NCBI RefSeq assembly: GCF_002482975.1 | Contig: NZ_DLHA01000058.1 | Span: 311,187 to 325,088, forward strand | Source: Flavobacterium sp. UBA7680 | Lineage (GTDB): Bacteria; Bacteroidota; Bacteroidia; Flavobacteriales; Flavobacteriaceae | Direction: 5' to 3' | Length of the DNA: 13,902 nt | Shown here: one piece after another, positions 1-6,629 of the stretch | Layout of the letters: each line of letters begins with the position of its first letter | How positions within the stretch are numbered: position 1 is the stretch's first letter | Made by a program: the position numbers and the translations under genes | Notes under the pieces: model-generated | What the model saw: only the letters and a program-made list of their open reading frames with translations | Database searches by the model: none | Told to the model about the DNA's origin: nothing

Positions 1-23
1 TGTAAATTGGTGGAATTTGTGTT

Positions 24-1265
24 TTAATTTAATTCTGAGTGATATTTTATTTTACCAATTGATCCCGTTGGATTCGGTAAAAGTTCGAAAACAGAAGTAG
101 GAGCGAGGCCGGATTCTATTCTATGGGAAACGTATAGAATTGTAACGTTTGTTTCCTGTTTTATGGTGTTGATAAGCTGAATTACCAAATCTACATTTTC
201 GTCGTCCAAGCCTTCTACAGGCTCGTCTAAAATTAATAAAGGGGGATGTTTTAAAACGGCGCGCACTATTAACGCCACTCTTTGCTGACCAATAGAAAGA
301 TCAATGAAACGTTTTTTTCTTAAATGCGTCATTTCAATAACTTCGAGCCATTGCGAAACAATTTGTTTTTGATGCGTTGTTGGCTCAATATAAAGTCCGA
401 TGGAATCGAAAAATCCGGAGAGAATCATTTCTTCCAAAGTGTGTCCTTTTTGAAATAAATCGGTCATAGACGTTGCGAAGATTCCGATTTGTTTTTTGAT
501 ATCCCAAACACTTTCTCCGCTTCCTTTTTTTCTTCCGAATAAATATAAATCCTGACCAAAACCTTTTGGATTATCGCCTGTAATTAAAGATAAAATCGTG
601 CTTTTTCCCGAACCGTTTGGGCCGATTAACTGCCAGAATTCGCCTTGTTTTATGGTCCATGAAATGTTGTCGATAATTTTTCTTTCGTCGTAACTAACGG
701 AAACATTTTCCAATTTTATTAATACACTTTCGTGGAAGGAATGCGTCTCAATCGCTTTTGGAATTGCCGATGTATTTAAGGTTTTAAAATGATTTTCGGT
801 TTTTGAAATTGGATGTAATTCAAATGTATTGTCGTTTATCTGCGCTTTATTCGGAACAAATTCCAAAACATCAACCACACGATTTAACAGCTGGATAATA
901 GCAATTTCATTTGTCAGATCTTTTAAAGAATCTGCCAAAATTACTCTCGAAGCCTGATCTAAATGATCAAACGGATTATCGAAAATGATAAAGTCTGGTT
1001 TTTGATTGATACAGTATTTTAAAAACTCTTTTTTACGTTCGCCCGATGAAAATGTGCGTAATTGTCTGTGTGATTCAGGAGATGCTTCTACACTGTCGTA
1101 TTGGTATTCTTTTTCGATGAATTTTTCAATTGCAATGTCTGAGAATAAAATCCCTTTTTGAGTATTAAAAATGGCTAATTCTCCTTTTGCTTCTCCATTA
1201 AGTAAACTGTCTATGAATGCTTTTTTATTTACCTGATTAGATAAAAGTATATCCCAATGCTGCAT
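24..1265 (-). CDS. ModF-like tandem ABC ATPase with degenerate first half
   Basis: Cytoplasmic ABC-type ATPase of 413 residues with two nucleotide-binding halves and no membrane segment. The second half is complete: Walker A GPNGSGKST (215-223), signature LSIGQQR (323-329, a relaxed LSGGQ), Walker B LLILDEP (343-349), D-loop GLDD (352-355) and switch His 381. The first half (about 1-150) keeps a signature-like FSSGERKK (72-79), a Walker-B-like FIIFDNP (92-98, Asn where the catalytic Glu should be) and DHLD (100-103). Its Walker A is unrecognisable: the N-terminal stretch around NQVNKKAF lacks the P-loop glycines. E. coli ModF/PhrA has the same two-domain plan but is longer (about 490 residues). 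ModF-like proteins are not proven transporters, and no permease lies next to it here. The start at 1265 follows an A-rich leader 36 bp from a repeat element. Family is confident; substrate and partner are unknown. Confidence 0.85.
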   Translation of the reverse strand: MQHWDILLSNQVNKKAFIDSLLNGEAKGELAIFNTQKGILFSDIAIEKFIEKEYQYDSVEASPESHRQLRTFSSGERKKEFLKYCINQKPDFIIFDNPFDHLDQASRVILADSLKDLTNEIAIIQLLNRVVDVLEFVPNKAQINDNTFELHPISKTENHFKTLNTSAIPKAIETHSFHESVLIKLENVSVSYDERKIIDNISWTIKQGEFWQLIGPNGSGKSTILSLITGDNPKGFGQDLYLFGRKKGSGESVWDIKKQIGIFATSMTDLFQKGHTLEEMILSGFFDSIGLYIEPTTHQKQIVSQWLEVIEMTHLRKKRFIDLSIGQQRVALIVRAVLKHPPLLILDEPVEGLDDENVDLVIQLINTIKQETNVTILYVSHRIESGLAPTSVFELLPNPTGSIGKIKYHSELN

Positions 1266-1300
1266 TTTTTATTTTCTATTTTTAAACTGTTGTCTACATT

Positions 1301-1444
1301 TTAACACATAGTAACATAGCTTTTTGAAACTTAAATAAAGGCGTTTCACTTGCATTAATAAACATAGTGGCTATGTGTTAGAAGCGTGCTTCTTTTTATG
1401 CTCTTTTAAACACAATAAAAATCTATGTTTCTATGTGTTTAAAA
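1301..1444. repeat. Intergenic element with ~25-bp imperfect inverted ends
   Basis: The left end (1301-1325) and right end (1417-1442) are inverted copies with two substitutions and one single-base gap; the core unit is ACACATAG-x-AACATAG. Between them are a smaller palindrome AACATAG-TGG-CTATGTG (1361-1377), a hairpin AGAAG-CGTG-CTTCT followed by a T-run (1380-1397), and a GAAAC/GTTTC pair (1326-1330/1344-1348). A perfect 11-bp pair TTTTAAACACA/TGTGTTTAAAA (1404-1414/1434-1444) overlaps the right end. The element fills almost the whole gap between the sulfurtransferase and the ABC gene. It has no coding capacity. It resembles small palindromic repeats that I remember as common in Flavobacterium. 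It may also end transcription of the upstream operon, but that is inference. Confidence 0.7.
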
Positions 1445-1450
1445 AAGAGT

Positions 1451-2302
1451 TTATTTTGTTTCTTTCGTTGCCATTTCGCGGTCATTTCTAGACCATTCGC
1501 TCCAAGAACCTACGTAAAGTTTTGGAATTTCAATTCCGGCATAATCTAATGCTAATAAAGTATGACAAGCGGTAACGCCGGAACCGCAATGTACAATTAC
1601 ATTTTCTGACGTTTTATTATTTAAAACTTCAGTATATTTTTTGGATAAAACTTCAGGAGATTTGAAAAGACCGTTTTCATCCAGATTTTCACTAAATGGA
1701 ACATTTACAGCTCCGGGAATATGTCCGGCAATTAAATCTAAAGGTTCTGTAAGTCCGTCAAAACGATTTTTATCTCTTACGTCAATTACGATATTTTCGC
1801 TGTTATTTCGGGCTTTTTCGACTTCGTTAATAGCAGCAGTTTTTAAATTCCATTCTGTAATTGGGTAATTTCGTGTTTTCTCAAAATTTTCGATTTCTGA
1901 ACTAACAGGAAAACCAGCTTTTACAGCTTCTTGTAAACCACCATTTAAAACCTGAACTTTTTCATGTTTTGCAGCTTTTAGCATCCACCAAAATCTTGCG
2001 GCGGCATTTGAGCCATTTTTATCGTCATAAATTACAACATGAGAGGAAGGAGAAATTCCGAGTTTTGAAAGTACTTCAGAAAACTTTGAAAAAGAAGGCA
2101 GAGGATGTCTTCCGCCATTTTTCGGATTGCAGTCGACTGTTGCTAAATCTTTGTTTAAGTCAACGTAACGAGCGCCTTTTAAATGTTCTGCCTTGAAGTT
2201 TTCCTCGGCATTAATTCCTGCTCTGGCATCGATTAAAATGATTGCTGAAGAATTAAGTTTTACTAATTCTTCAGCATTTATGATGGGTGAAAGTTTAGAC
2301 AT
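1451..2302 (-). CDS. 3-mercaptopyruvate/thiosulfate sulfurtransferase
   Basis: Tandem-rhodanese sulfurtransferase of 283 residues, the normal family length (SseA-like). It moves a sulfane sulfur from 3-mercaptopyruvate, or possibly thiosulfate, to an acceptor through a cysteine persulfide; no signal peptide is visible, so it is probably cytoplasmic. The N-terminal inactive rhodanese domain covers about 5-135 and the catalytic one about 155-275. The active-site loop CGSGVTA (239-245, nucleophile Cys239) is of the mercaptopyruvate type rather than the CRKGVT of classical rhodanese. Other family hallmarks are RFDGLTEP (180-187), HIPGAVNVPF (194-203) and GSWSEW (265-270). It starts 11 bp after the ThuA-like gene, so it is probably the last gene of the DUF1398-ThuA-sulfurtransferase operon. 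Family is confident; the in vivo donor is less so. Confidence 0.93.
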   Translation of the reverse strand: MSKLSPIINAEELVKLNSSAIILIDARAGINAEENFKAEHLKGARYVDLNKDLATVDCNPKNGGRHPLPSFSKFSEVLSKLGISPSSHVVIYDDKNGSNAAARFWWMLKAAKHEKVQVLNGGLQEAVKAGFPVSSEIENFEKTRNYPITEWNLKTAAINEVEKARNNSENIVIDVRDKNRFDGLTEPLDLIAGHIPGAVNVPFSENLDENGLFKSPEVLSKKYTEVLNNKTSENVIVHCGSGVTACHTLLALDYAGIEIPKLYVGSWSEWSRNDREMATKETK

Positions 2303-2313
2303 TTTTAATGCAT

Positions 2314-3162
2314 TTATTTTTTAGAAGTTCCTAACCAAAGCAATGCATCAAGAATGAATTTGCTTTCGGTTTTATTTTCAAAAGTATACGAAAGCGTTTT
2401 GTTGGTTCCGCCTTCATAATCAATATCATTGTGTCCCATATTGACATAGAGCATTTTGTAATTTTTGTTTGTCCAAACTACAGGATAATACCCTTCATGC
2501 CAAATTTCATGTGCTTTTGGTCCGGTTCCTAGAGGAAAACTACTTTCGTCAATTGCCAAAAGAATTTTTATATCCGGATTTTTTCTAAGATCGTTGCTCC
2601 ATCTGTACCATTCGTTTGGTGCAGAAGTGAAAGTTTTAGGCAGATTTTTTACTGCCGGATGTTGATTCTCAACTCTTAAAACTGCTGATGTCGGCCTCCA
2701 GGTATTGCTTCCGTATTCTCCTGAACCTAAAAATGTATTATGATACCAATCCCAATTTTGAGGATAACTCGAATCATTTAAAGCAAAGGCCGAAAAATGA
2801 AATCCCATGAAACCGCCGCCGTTTTCCATATATTTTTGAAAAGCTTCACGCTGTTCCGGAGTTTCTGGTCTTGTATCTAAAAATAAAACTACTTGATAAT
2901 TGGCTAAAAATTTTGCGTTTAGATTGTTCCAGTTATCTGTAGAGTCATAAACAAAATGATTTTCTTCGGCTGCTTTTGGAAACCATTTATTGGCTTCATG
3001 CACAAAACTTATATGCGCCTGATCATTTTTTGCTGTATAAAAAGCAATTACTTTAAACTTTGATTTTTCTTTTTTATGCTGAGAAAAACCTGAAAAACTT
3101 GCTAAAAAAAACAATAGAAAAACAGCTTTTTTAGTCAGCGAAATTGGATTTAGTTTTGCCAT
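2314..3162 (-). CDS. Exported ThuA-like domain protein
   Basis: 282 residues. A signal peptide with a KK pair, a hydrophobic core (about 13-23) and a probable cleavage near SGFS-Q28 sends it across the inner membrane. The rest is one ThuA-like (trehalose-utilisation, class-I-glutamine-amidotransferase-like fold) domain. Family features visible are the central strand VVLFLDTRP (91-99), the turn GGGFMGFH (115-122), conserved aromatic and His residues around NEWYRW (183-188), and YPVVWTNKNYKMLYVNMGHND (226-246). ThuA proteins are often linked to sugar metabolism in the periplasm of Bacteroidota, but the reaction is mostly undefined and nothing nearby is a sugar enzyme. It sits 12 bp downstream of the DUF1398 gene and 11 bp upstream of the sulfurtransferase. 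Fold assignment is good; function is unknown. Confidence 0.85.
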   Translation of the reverse strand: MAKLNPISLTKKAVFLLFFLASFSGFSQHKKEKSKFKVIAFYTAKNDQAHISFVHEANKWFPKAAEENHFVYDSTDNWNNLNAKFLANYQVVLFLDTRPETPEQREAFQKYMENGGGFMGFHFSAFALNDSSYPQNWDWYHNTFLGSGEYGSNTWRPTSAVLRVENQHPAVKNLPKTFTSAPNEWYRWSNDLRKNPDIKILLAIDESSFPLGTGPKAHEIWHEGYYPVVWTNKNYKMLYVNMGHNDIDYEGGTNKTLSYTFENKTESKFILDALLWLGTSKK

Positions 3163-3174
3163 CGATTTTTTAGA

Positions 3175-3564
3175 TTAACCTGGGATTTTTTCAATTAAAA
3201 TTTCGTTTTCTGCGCTGTCAAAATAAGTGCAGGTCATTTCGATAATATCAACTCTCCATTTTGCAATTCCACATTGTCCGGCGTGGCTGCAAAAAGTAAG
3301 ATAATCTGTTTCTCCGTTTTGGTGTTTTACCAGAAATTCGATAAAAAGTTCTTTGTTGACGCTTACAGCAATCGAAATTGGATTGTATTTTTCATCTGAT
3401 GTAACAGAATAACCATTTACACCATAATATTCAACGTGTCCGTCATTCACGAAAGTATCGTAACCTTTTACGCCCAGAATGATTAAGTCTTGTATATAAT
3501 TTGGAAAATCGGCACCGCTTTTTACTTTAGCGTGTGCTTCTTTGATTTGGTCGATTGTAAACAT
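3175..3564 (-). CDS. DUF1398 family protein
   Basis: Small soluble protein of 129 residues, without signal peptide or membrane segment. I recognise the DUF1398 family (E. coli YbcV-like) from the N-terminal helix FTIDQIKEAHAKVKSGADFP, followed by GVKGYDTFVNDGHVEYYG (about 31-48) and the FCSHAGQCGIAKWRVD stretch (about 91-106). The closing strands carry the Thr-Tyr-Phe-Asp element (about 113-116). The family has no established biochemical role. Two Cys residues near 92 and 98 could bind metal or form a disulfide, but this is speculation. It is the first gene of a tightly spaced set with the ThuA-like and sulfurtransferase genes. Its upstream region is occupied by the palindromic repeat at 3601-3687, so its promoter must lie within or close to that repeat. 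Confidence 0.8.
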   Translation of the reverse strand: MFTIDQIKEAHAKVKSGADFPNYIQDLIILGVKGYDTFVNDGHVEYYGVNGYSVTSDEKYNPISIAVSVNKELFIEFLVKHQNGETDYLTFCSHAGQCGIAKWRVDIIEMTCTYFDSAENEILIEKIPG

Positions 3565-3600
3565 ATTATTTAATTTTTAGATTATTAGATAGTTATTGTC

Positions 3601-3687
3601 TGCCACGAATTTCACGAATTTTCACGAATTAATTTTTCAGCTTTATTTAAAATAAAAAATTAGTGAAAATTAGTGTAATTCGTGGCA
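3601..3687. repeat. Palindromic intergenic repeat, 30-bp arms, CACGAATT units
   Basis: The left arm 3601-3630 and right arm 3658-3687 are inverted copies with three mismatches in 30 bases, separated by 27 AT-rich bases. The left arm itself contains three tandem CACGAATT units with a 9-10 base period. The element lies between two genes read in the same direction, so the transcript could fold into one long hairpin. The motif GCCACGAATT...CACGAATT is one I remember as a frequent intergenic palindrome in Flavobacterium. No open reading frame is present, and no transposase is nearby. Confidence 0.8.
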
Positions 3688-3698
3688 AACAAAAAAGA

Positions 3699-4691
3699 TT
3701 ATTGTTTCAAAAATACGATTAATGGTTTTATAAATTGATCAAAAGATTCTATGTGTGGTAAATGCCCTGTATTTGGGACTTCAACCAATTTTGAATTCGG
3801 AATTGCTTTTTGAGTTTTTTTACCAAGCTCAGCATAATTTCCCATTGTTTTTCGAATTTCTTCAGAAACTAAAGGTTTTCCTATAGCGGTTTTATCTCTA
3901 GTTCCGATGATTAAAAGCGTCGGGCTTTTTATGTTTTTAAATTCGTATAAAACAGGCTGTGTAAAAATCATATCGTACATTAAAGCAGAGTTCCAGGCCA
4001 CTTTATTATAATCTGGAGCAGAAGTCCAGCCGGCAGAAAGTTCGGCCCATTTTTGATAATCGGGATTCCATTTTCCGTCGTAATAATTTTCCATTTGGTA
4101 TTTTTTGATAGCCTGATAATTTTGTTTTAATTCTGATTCAAACCACCAATCTACAGGTTTATAAGGAACGACAAGTTTCCAGTCTTCTAAACCAATTGGG
4201 TTTTCGAGAACTAATTTTTCGGCAGTTTCAGGATACATTAGCGTAAATCTCGTGGCTAACATTCCGCCCATAGAATGTCCTAGAATCGTTGTTTTTGTAA
4301 TGCCTAAATGATCGAGTAATTTTTTTGTATTTTCAGCTAATTGTTGAAATGTATACTGAAAATTTTCCGGTTTTGATGATTTTCCAAAACCAATCTGATC
4401 CGGAACAATTACTCGGAAGCCTTCTTTTGTTAAAGCTTTTATTGTGGTTGCCCAATAAGCGCCGTTGAAATTTTTTCCGTGAAGTAAAACAATGTTTTTG
4501 TTATTGTAATTGTCTGGTTTAATATCCATATAGGCCATTTTTAAATTTTGGCGCTGATTATTCAATTCTAAAAACTGAACTGGAAACGGATATTCATAAT
4601 TGCTTAAATTGATATCTAAGGGCCTTATTTTTTCTTCTTGCGAAAAACAAAATAAAGGTAAGACTAATATGAAGAGTTTTATAATTTTCAT
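3699..4691 (-). CDS. Exported alpha/beta hydrolase
   Basis: 330-residue serine hydrolase of the alpha/beta fold with an N-terminal signal peptide (about 1-18, core IKLFILVLPLFCFS), so probably periplasmic. Catalytic elements are visible: oxyanion-hole loop HGKNFNGAYW (71-80), DQIGFGKSSKP (98-108), nucleophile elbow GHSMGG (138-143, Ser140), acid candidate Asp266 in GTRDKTA, and His310 in NTGHLPH. A lid region around 170-235 is rich in Trp and Tyr, which suggests a hydrophobic or aromatic substrate. Cys15 is not preceded by a lipobox, so a lipoprotein is unlikely. It has its own likely promoter, is separated from the MscS gene by 107 bp, and is followed by the palindromic repeat. Sequence alone does not separate esterase, haloalkane-dehalogenase-like or other activities. 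Confidence 0.88.
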   Translation of the reverse strand: MKIIKLFILVLPLFCFSQEEKIRPLDINLSNYEYPFPVQFLELNNQRQNLKMAYMDIKPDNYNNKNIVLLHGKNFNGAYWATTIKALTKEGFRVIVPDQIGFGKSSKPENFQYTFQQLAENTKKLLDHLGITKTTILGHSMGGMLATRFTLMYPETAEKLVLENPIGLEDWKLVVPYKPVDWWFESELKQNYQAIKKYQMENYYDGKWNPDYQKWAELSAGWTSAPDYNKVAWNSALMYDMIFTQPVLYEFKNIKSPTLLIIGTRDKTAIGKPLVSEEIRKTMGNYAELGKKTQKAIPNSKLVEVPNTGHLPHIESFDQFIKPLIVFLKQ

Positions 4692-4716
4692 CCTGATGCA
4701 TTTTTATTAAGTATTA

Positions 4717-4748
4717 TAAATTTACCGCTATGCATTTTGAAATCCAAA
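4717..4748 (-). promoter_or_regulatory. Bacteroidota-type promoter for the alpha/beta hydrolase
   Basis: On the minus strand there is TTTG (complement of 4745-4748), a 20-base spacer, then TAAATTTA (4717-4724). This matches the Bacteroidota housekeeping pattern TTTG-N19-21-TAnnTTTG at every position but the last. Transcription would start some 15-20 bases before the ATG at 4691. Confidence 0.55.
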
Positions 4749-4798
4749 AGTTATAGTCTTAAAATTATCAGAAAAAAGAGAGAAGATTTGTATGTAAA

Positions 4799-5635
4799 CT
4801 ATTTTTTAAGTGTTACAACTCTTTGCGGATACGGAATATCAATTTCGGCTTCGTCAAAACGTTTTTTGATACTTTGCAGTAAATCGCAATACATTACAAA
4901 ACCGTCTGTAGAGTTTTTTGCCCAAGCCCAGGCTTTTAGTGTTACGCTCGAATCGGCCAAAGCCACAACTCTTGCTACGACCAAAGGCGTTTTTTGTTTT
5001 TTATTTTCGGCAGTTCTAGTGTCAATAAAAAGCGGATGTTTAGCGATTTCATCCTGCATTATTTCTAATGCTTTTTCAACATTTGATTCGTAGCCAATTC
5101 CTATTTCGATTATTTTACAGCATTTGGTATCGTGCATGTTGGTATTAACAATAATTTGATTGCTGATAACGGAGTTTGGAATTATGATTCGATTGTTTTC
5201 GGCATCTTTTAAAACAACTTGTCTCAAATTAATGTCTTCAACAGTACCGACAAAATTATTGATTGTGATTTTGTCGTTGATGCGGAATGGTTTAAAAATT
5301 ACCAGAAATATTCCGCTGACAATATTACTCAAAGCCTGCTGCGAAGCTAAACCTGCAACTAGCGAAATAACTCCGGCACCGGCTAAAAAAGAATGTCCAA
5401 TTATTTTAAATTCGGGAATTTGTATTAAGGCAAAAGCAAATCCCAGAATATAAATTACAGTTATAATAAAATGTTTTAAGAACTTTAATCCGGTTGGGTC
5501 ATATTCTTTATCACTTGATTTTCGATATAAAAAATAACGAAGCACTTTTTCTGTTATAGAGCCTAAAACTATCGTTGTAATGGCTATAATAGCAATAAAA
5601 ATTCCTATTCTAAAGTCTTTAAAGTAATCGATCAT
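4799..5635 (-). CDS. Small-conductance mechanosensitive channel (MscS family)
   Basis: 278-residue inner-membrane channel, about the length of E. coli MscS (286). It opens when membrane tension rises, releasing solutes during hypo-osmotic shock. Two N-terminal membrane helices (about 9-27 and 52-73) precede the pore-lining third helix, rich in small residues: FLAGAGVISLVAGLASQQ (83-100), then ALSNIVSGIFLVIFKPFRIND (101-121). The beta domain follows with VEDINLRQVVLKDAENNRIIIPNS (132-155). The C-terminal cytoplasmic domain ends with the conserved DIPYPQ (266-271). It sits 19 bp after the lipoprotein gene and is probably the last gene of the thioesterase-lipoprotein-MscS set. Family identity is secure; conductance and gating threshold cannot be judged. 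Confidence 0.94.
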   Translation of the reverse strand: MIDYFKDFRIGIFIAIIAITTIVLGSITEKVLRYFLYRKSSDKEYDPTGLKFLKHFIITVIYILGFAFALIQIPEFKIIGHSFLAGAGVISLVAGLASQQALSNIVSGIFLVIFKPFRINDKITINNFVGTVEDINLRQVVLKDAENNRIIIPNSVISNQIIVNTNMHDTKCCKIIEIGIGYESNVEKALEIMQDEIAKHPLFIDTRTAENKKQKTPLVVARVVALADSSVTLKAWAWAKNSTDGFVMYCDLLQSIKKRFDEAEIDIPYPQRVVTLKK

Positions 5636-5654
5636 AGCTTTGAGAATTTTTGCA

Positions 5655-6053
5655 TTAATGTAAAATTACAGATTCGATTAACCATTTTTTGTTTACTTTT
5701 TTCAGGTTAAATTCTATTGGCATAGCAATATCCTGTTTTGGCGAGACAATTATTTGGGCAGTCGAATCTGTAATTTCTTTTTCGAAATATTCAACGTTTT
5801 TTTCCATATCCAGAAATTTGGCTTTCTGATCATCCGGCATGCTTTTTTCCATTTTTTTAAGCGTTTCTAAATTCATTAAATTCCCTTTATTAAGAATCAA
5901 GAATTCTTTTGCGGCATTAAAATCAAAATGATTTGTTGCAGCTAAATAAGCCGTAACAGTTTCTTTTGGGGTTGCGATTTCCTTTTTAGATTTATGCGAT
6001 TCACAGCTTGTAAAAACGGCCAGAAAAAATAAAAACGCTATAGAATATTTCAT
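5655..6053 (-). CDS. Small lipoprotein, DUF4878/NTF2-like
   Basis: 132 residues with a lipoprotein signal: hydrophobic core IAFLFFLAVF and lipobox FTSC (Cys17 is the lipidation site). The residues after the Cys (ESHKSKK) fit a flexible linker. The mature part resembles the DUF4878/NTF2-like fold: a first helix TPKETVTAYLAATNHFDFNAA (28-48), a lysine- and glutamate-rich middle, and closing strands DSTAQIIVSP and IEFNLKKVNKKWLIESVIL with the usual final 'KKVNGKWLI' type strand. Function is unknown; such lipoproteins are anchored in the cell envelope and may bind small ligands. It begins 12 bp after the thioesterase gene and ends 19 bp before the MscS gene, so co-transcription is likely. Confidence 0.75.
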   Translation of the reverse strand: MKYSIAFLFFLAVFTSCESHKSKKEIATPKETVTAYLAATNHFDFNAAKEFLILNKGNLMNLETLKKMEKSMPDDQKAKFLDMEKNVEYFEKEITDSTAQIIVSPKQDIAMPIEFNLKKVNKKWLIESVILH

Positions 6054-6065
6054 TTGTTTTGTGTT

Positions 6066-6503
6066 TTACAATCCAACAAAATCATCACTTTTTGGAAAAA
6101 TACTTAATGCCTGAATTGCAATTTGAGGAGTTGGAGAAGCCAGTTTTCTAAGTTTGGTATCCATCCATGCGCCGTCGACTGTAATGGTTGCGCAAAGTGT
6201 ATCATCTTCTCGTCTAAACTCGTGAATGATGGACCAGCGCGAGGCATCGGCTTTCATTTTTGATGTTTTGGTATGAATAAAAATTTTATCTGAAAGTTTT
6301 AATTCTTTTCTAAAAACACATTCTTCTCTAAATAAAACGGGACCAAAACCCTGTGTTTGCATTACTCTTAATGTCAAACCGAGTTCTTCGAGAATTTCTA
6401 TACGGTGTTGTGCACCAAAATCGTAATAAGCACTATGACGAACGTGAAAATTTGGGTCAAGATCTGACCAGCGAAAAGAGATTTCCTTAATAAATGAAGC
6501 CAT
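6066..6503 (-). CDS. Acyl-CoA thioesterase, 4HBT hotdog family
   Basis: 145-residue single hotdog-fold protein, the normal size for the 4-hydroxybenzoyl-CoA thioesterase (YbgC/FadM-like) family, and cytoplasmic. The signature RWSDLDPNFHVRHSAYYDF (11-29) holds the usual catalytic Asp (Asp16) before the central helix (about 25-40). The common His-Val-Asn-Asn after it is here HVRH (20-23), a substitution that may mark a subfamily. Later strands include VLFREECVFRKELKLSDKI (56-74) and the long RWSIIHEFRREDDTLCATI stretch. It presumably hydrolyses a fatty or aryl acyl-CoA; the substrate is not readable from sequence. It leads the set thioesterase-lipoprotein-MscS, and a probable promoter lies upstream. 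Confidence 0.85.
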   Translation of the reverse strand: MASFIKEISFRWSDLDPNFHVRHSAYYDFGAQHRIEILEELGLTLRVMQTQGFGPVLFREECVFRKELKLSDKIFIHTKTSKMKADASRWSIIHEFRREDDTLCATITVDGAWMDTKLRKLASPTPQIAIQALSIFPKSDDFVGL

Positions 6504-6556
6504 TTTTGTATTTGTATTTTAATAATTTTTTAAATGCTGCTCTGTGATATTGTTTT

Positions 6557-6589
6557 TGAACATACATTTTTAAAAATCTAAATTACAAA
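6557..6589 (-). promoter_or_regulatory. Possible promoter for the thioesterase-MscS set
   Basis: On the minus strand, TTTG (complement of 6586-6589), a 21-base spacer and TATGTTCA (complement of 6557-6564). The second box matches TAnnTTTG at six of eight positions, so this is a weaker match than the hydrolase promoter. It lies about 54 bases before the start codon at 6503. The rest of the 126-bp gap (6504-6629) shows nothing else that I recognise. Confidence 0.35.
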
Positions 6590-6629
6590 TAAAAACTGAA
6601 TAGGGCTGAGAAAGTAAATTGGGATTAAA

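Noticed and set aside
24..1265. Frameshift or truncation of the ABC gene to explain the missing Walker A
   Set aside because: The first half is continuous and keeps other ABC elements in frame, and I recall flavobacterial relatives with a similar N-terminus; the loss looks like a family trait.
1641..2196. Plus-strand open frames inside the sulfurtransferase gene
   Set aside because: They lie antisense to a well-supported gene; sequences have no recognisable domain.
3601..3630. Tandem CACGAATT units as a mini CRISPR
   Set aside because: The period is only 9-10 bases with no spacers of uniform length and no cas genes; it is part of a palindrome.
3699..4691. Lipoprotein reading of the alpha/beta hydrolase (Cys15)
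   Set aside because: The residues before the Cys (LPLF) do not form a lipobox; signal peptidase I cleavage before Gln18 fits better.
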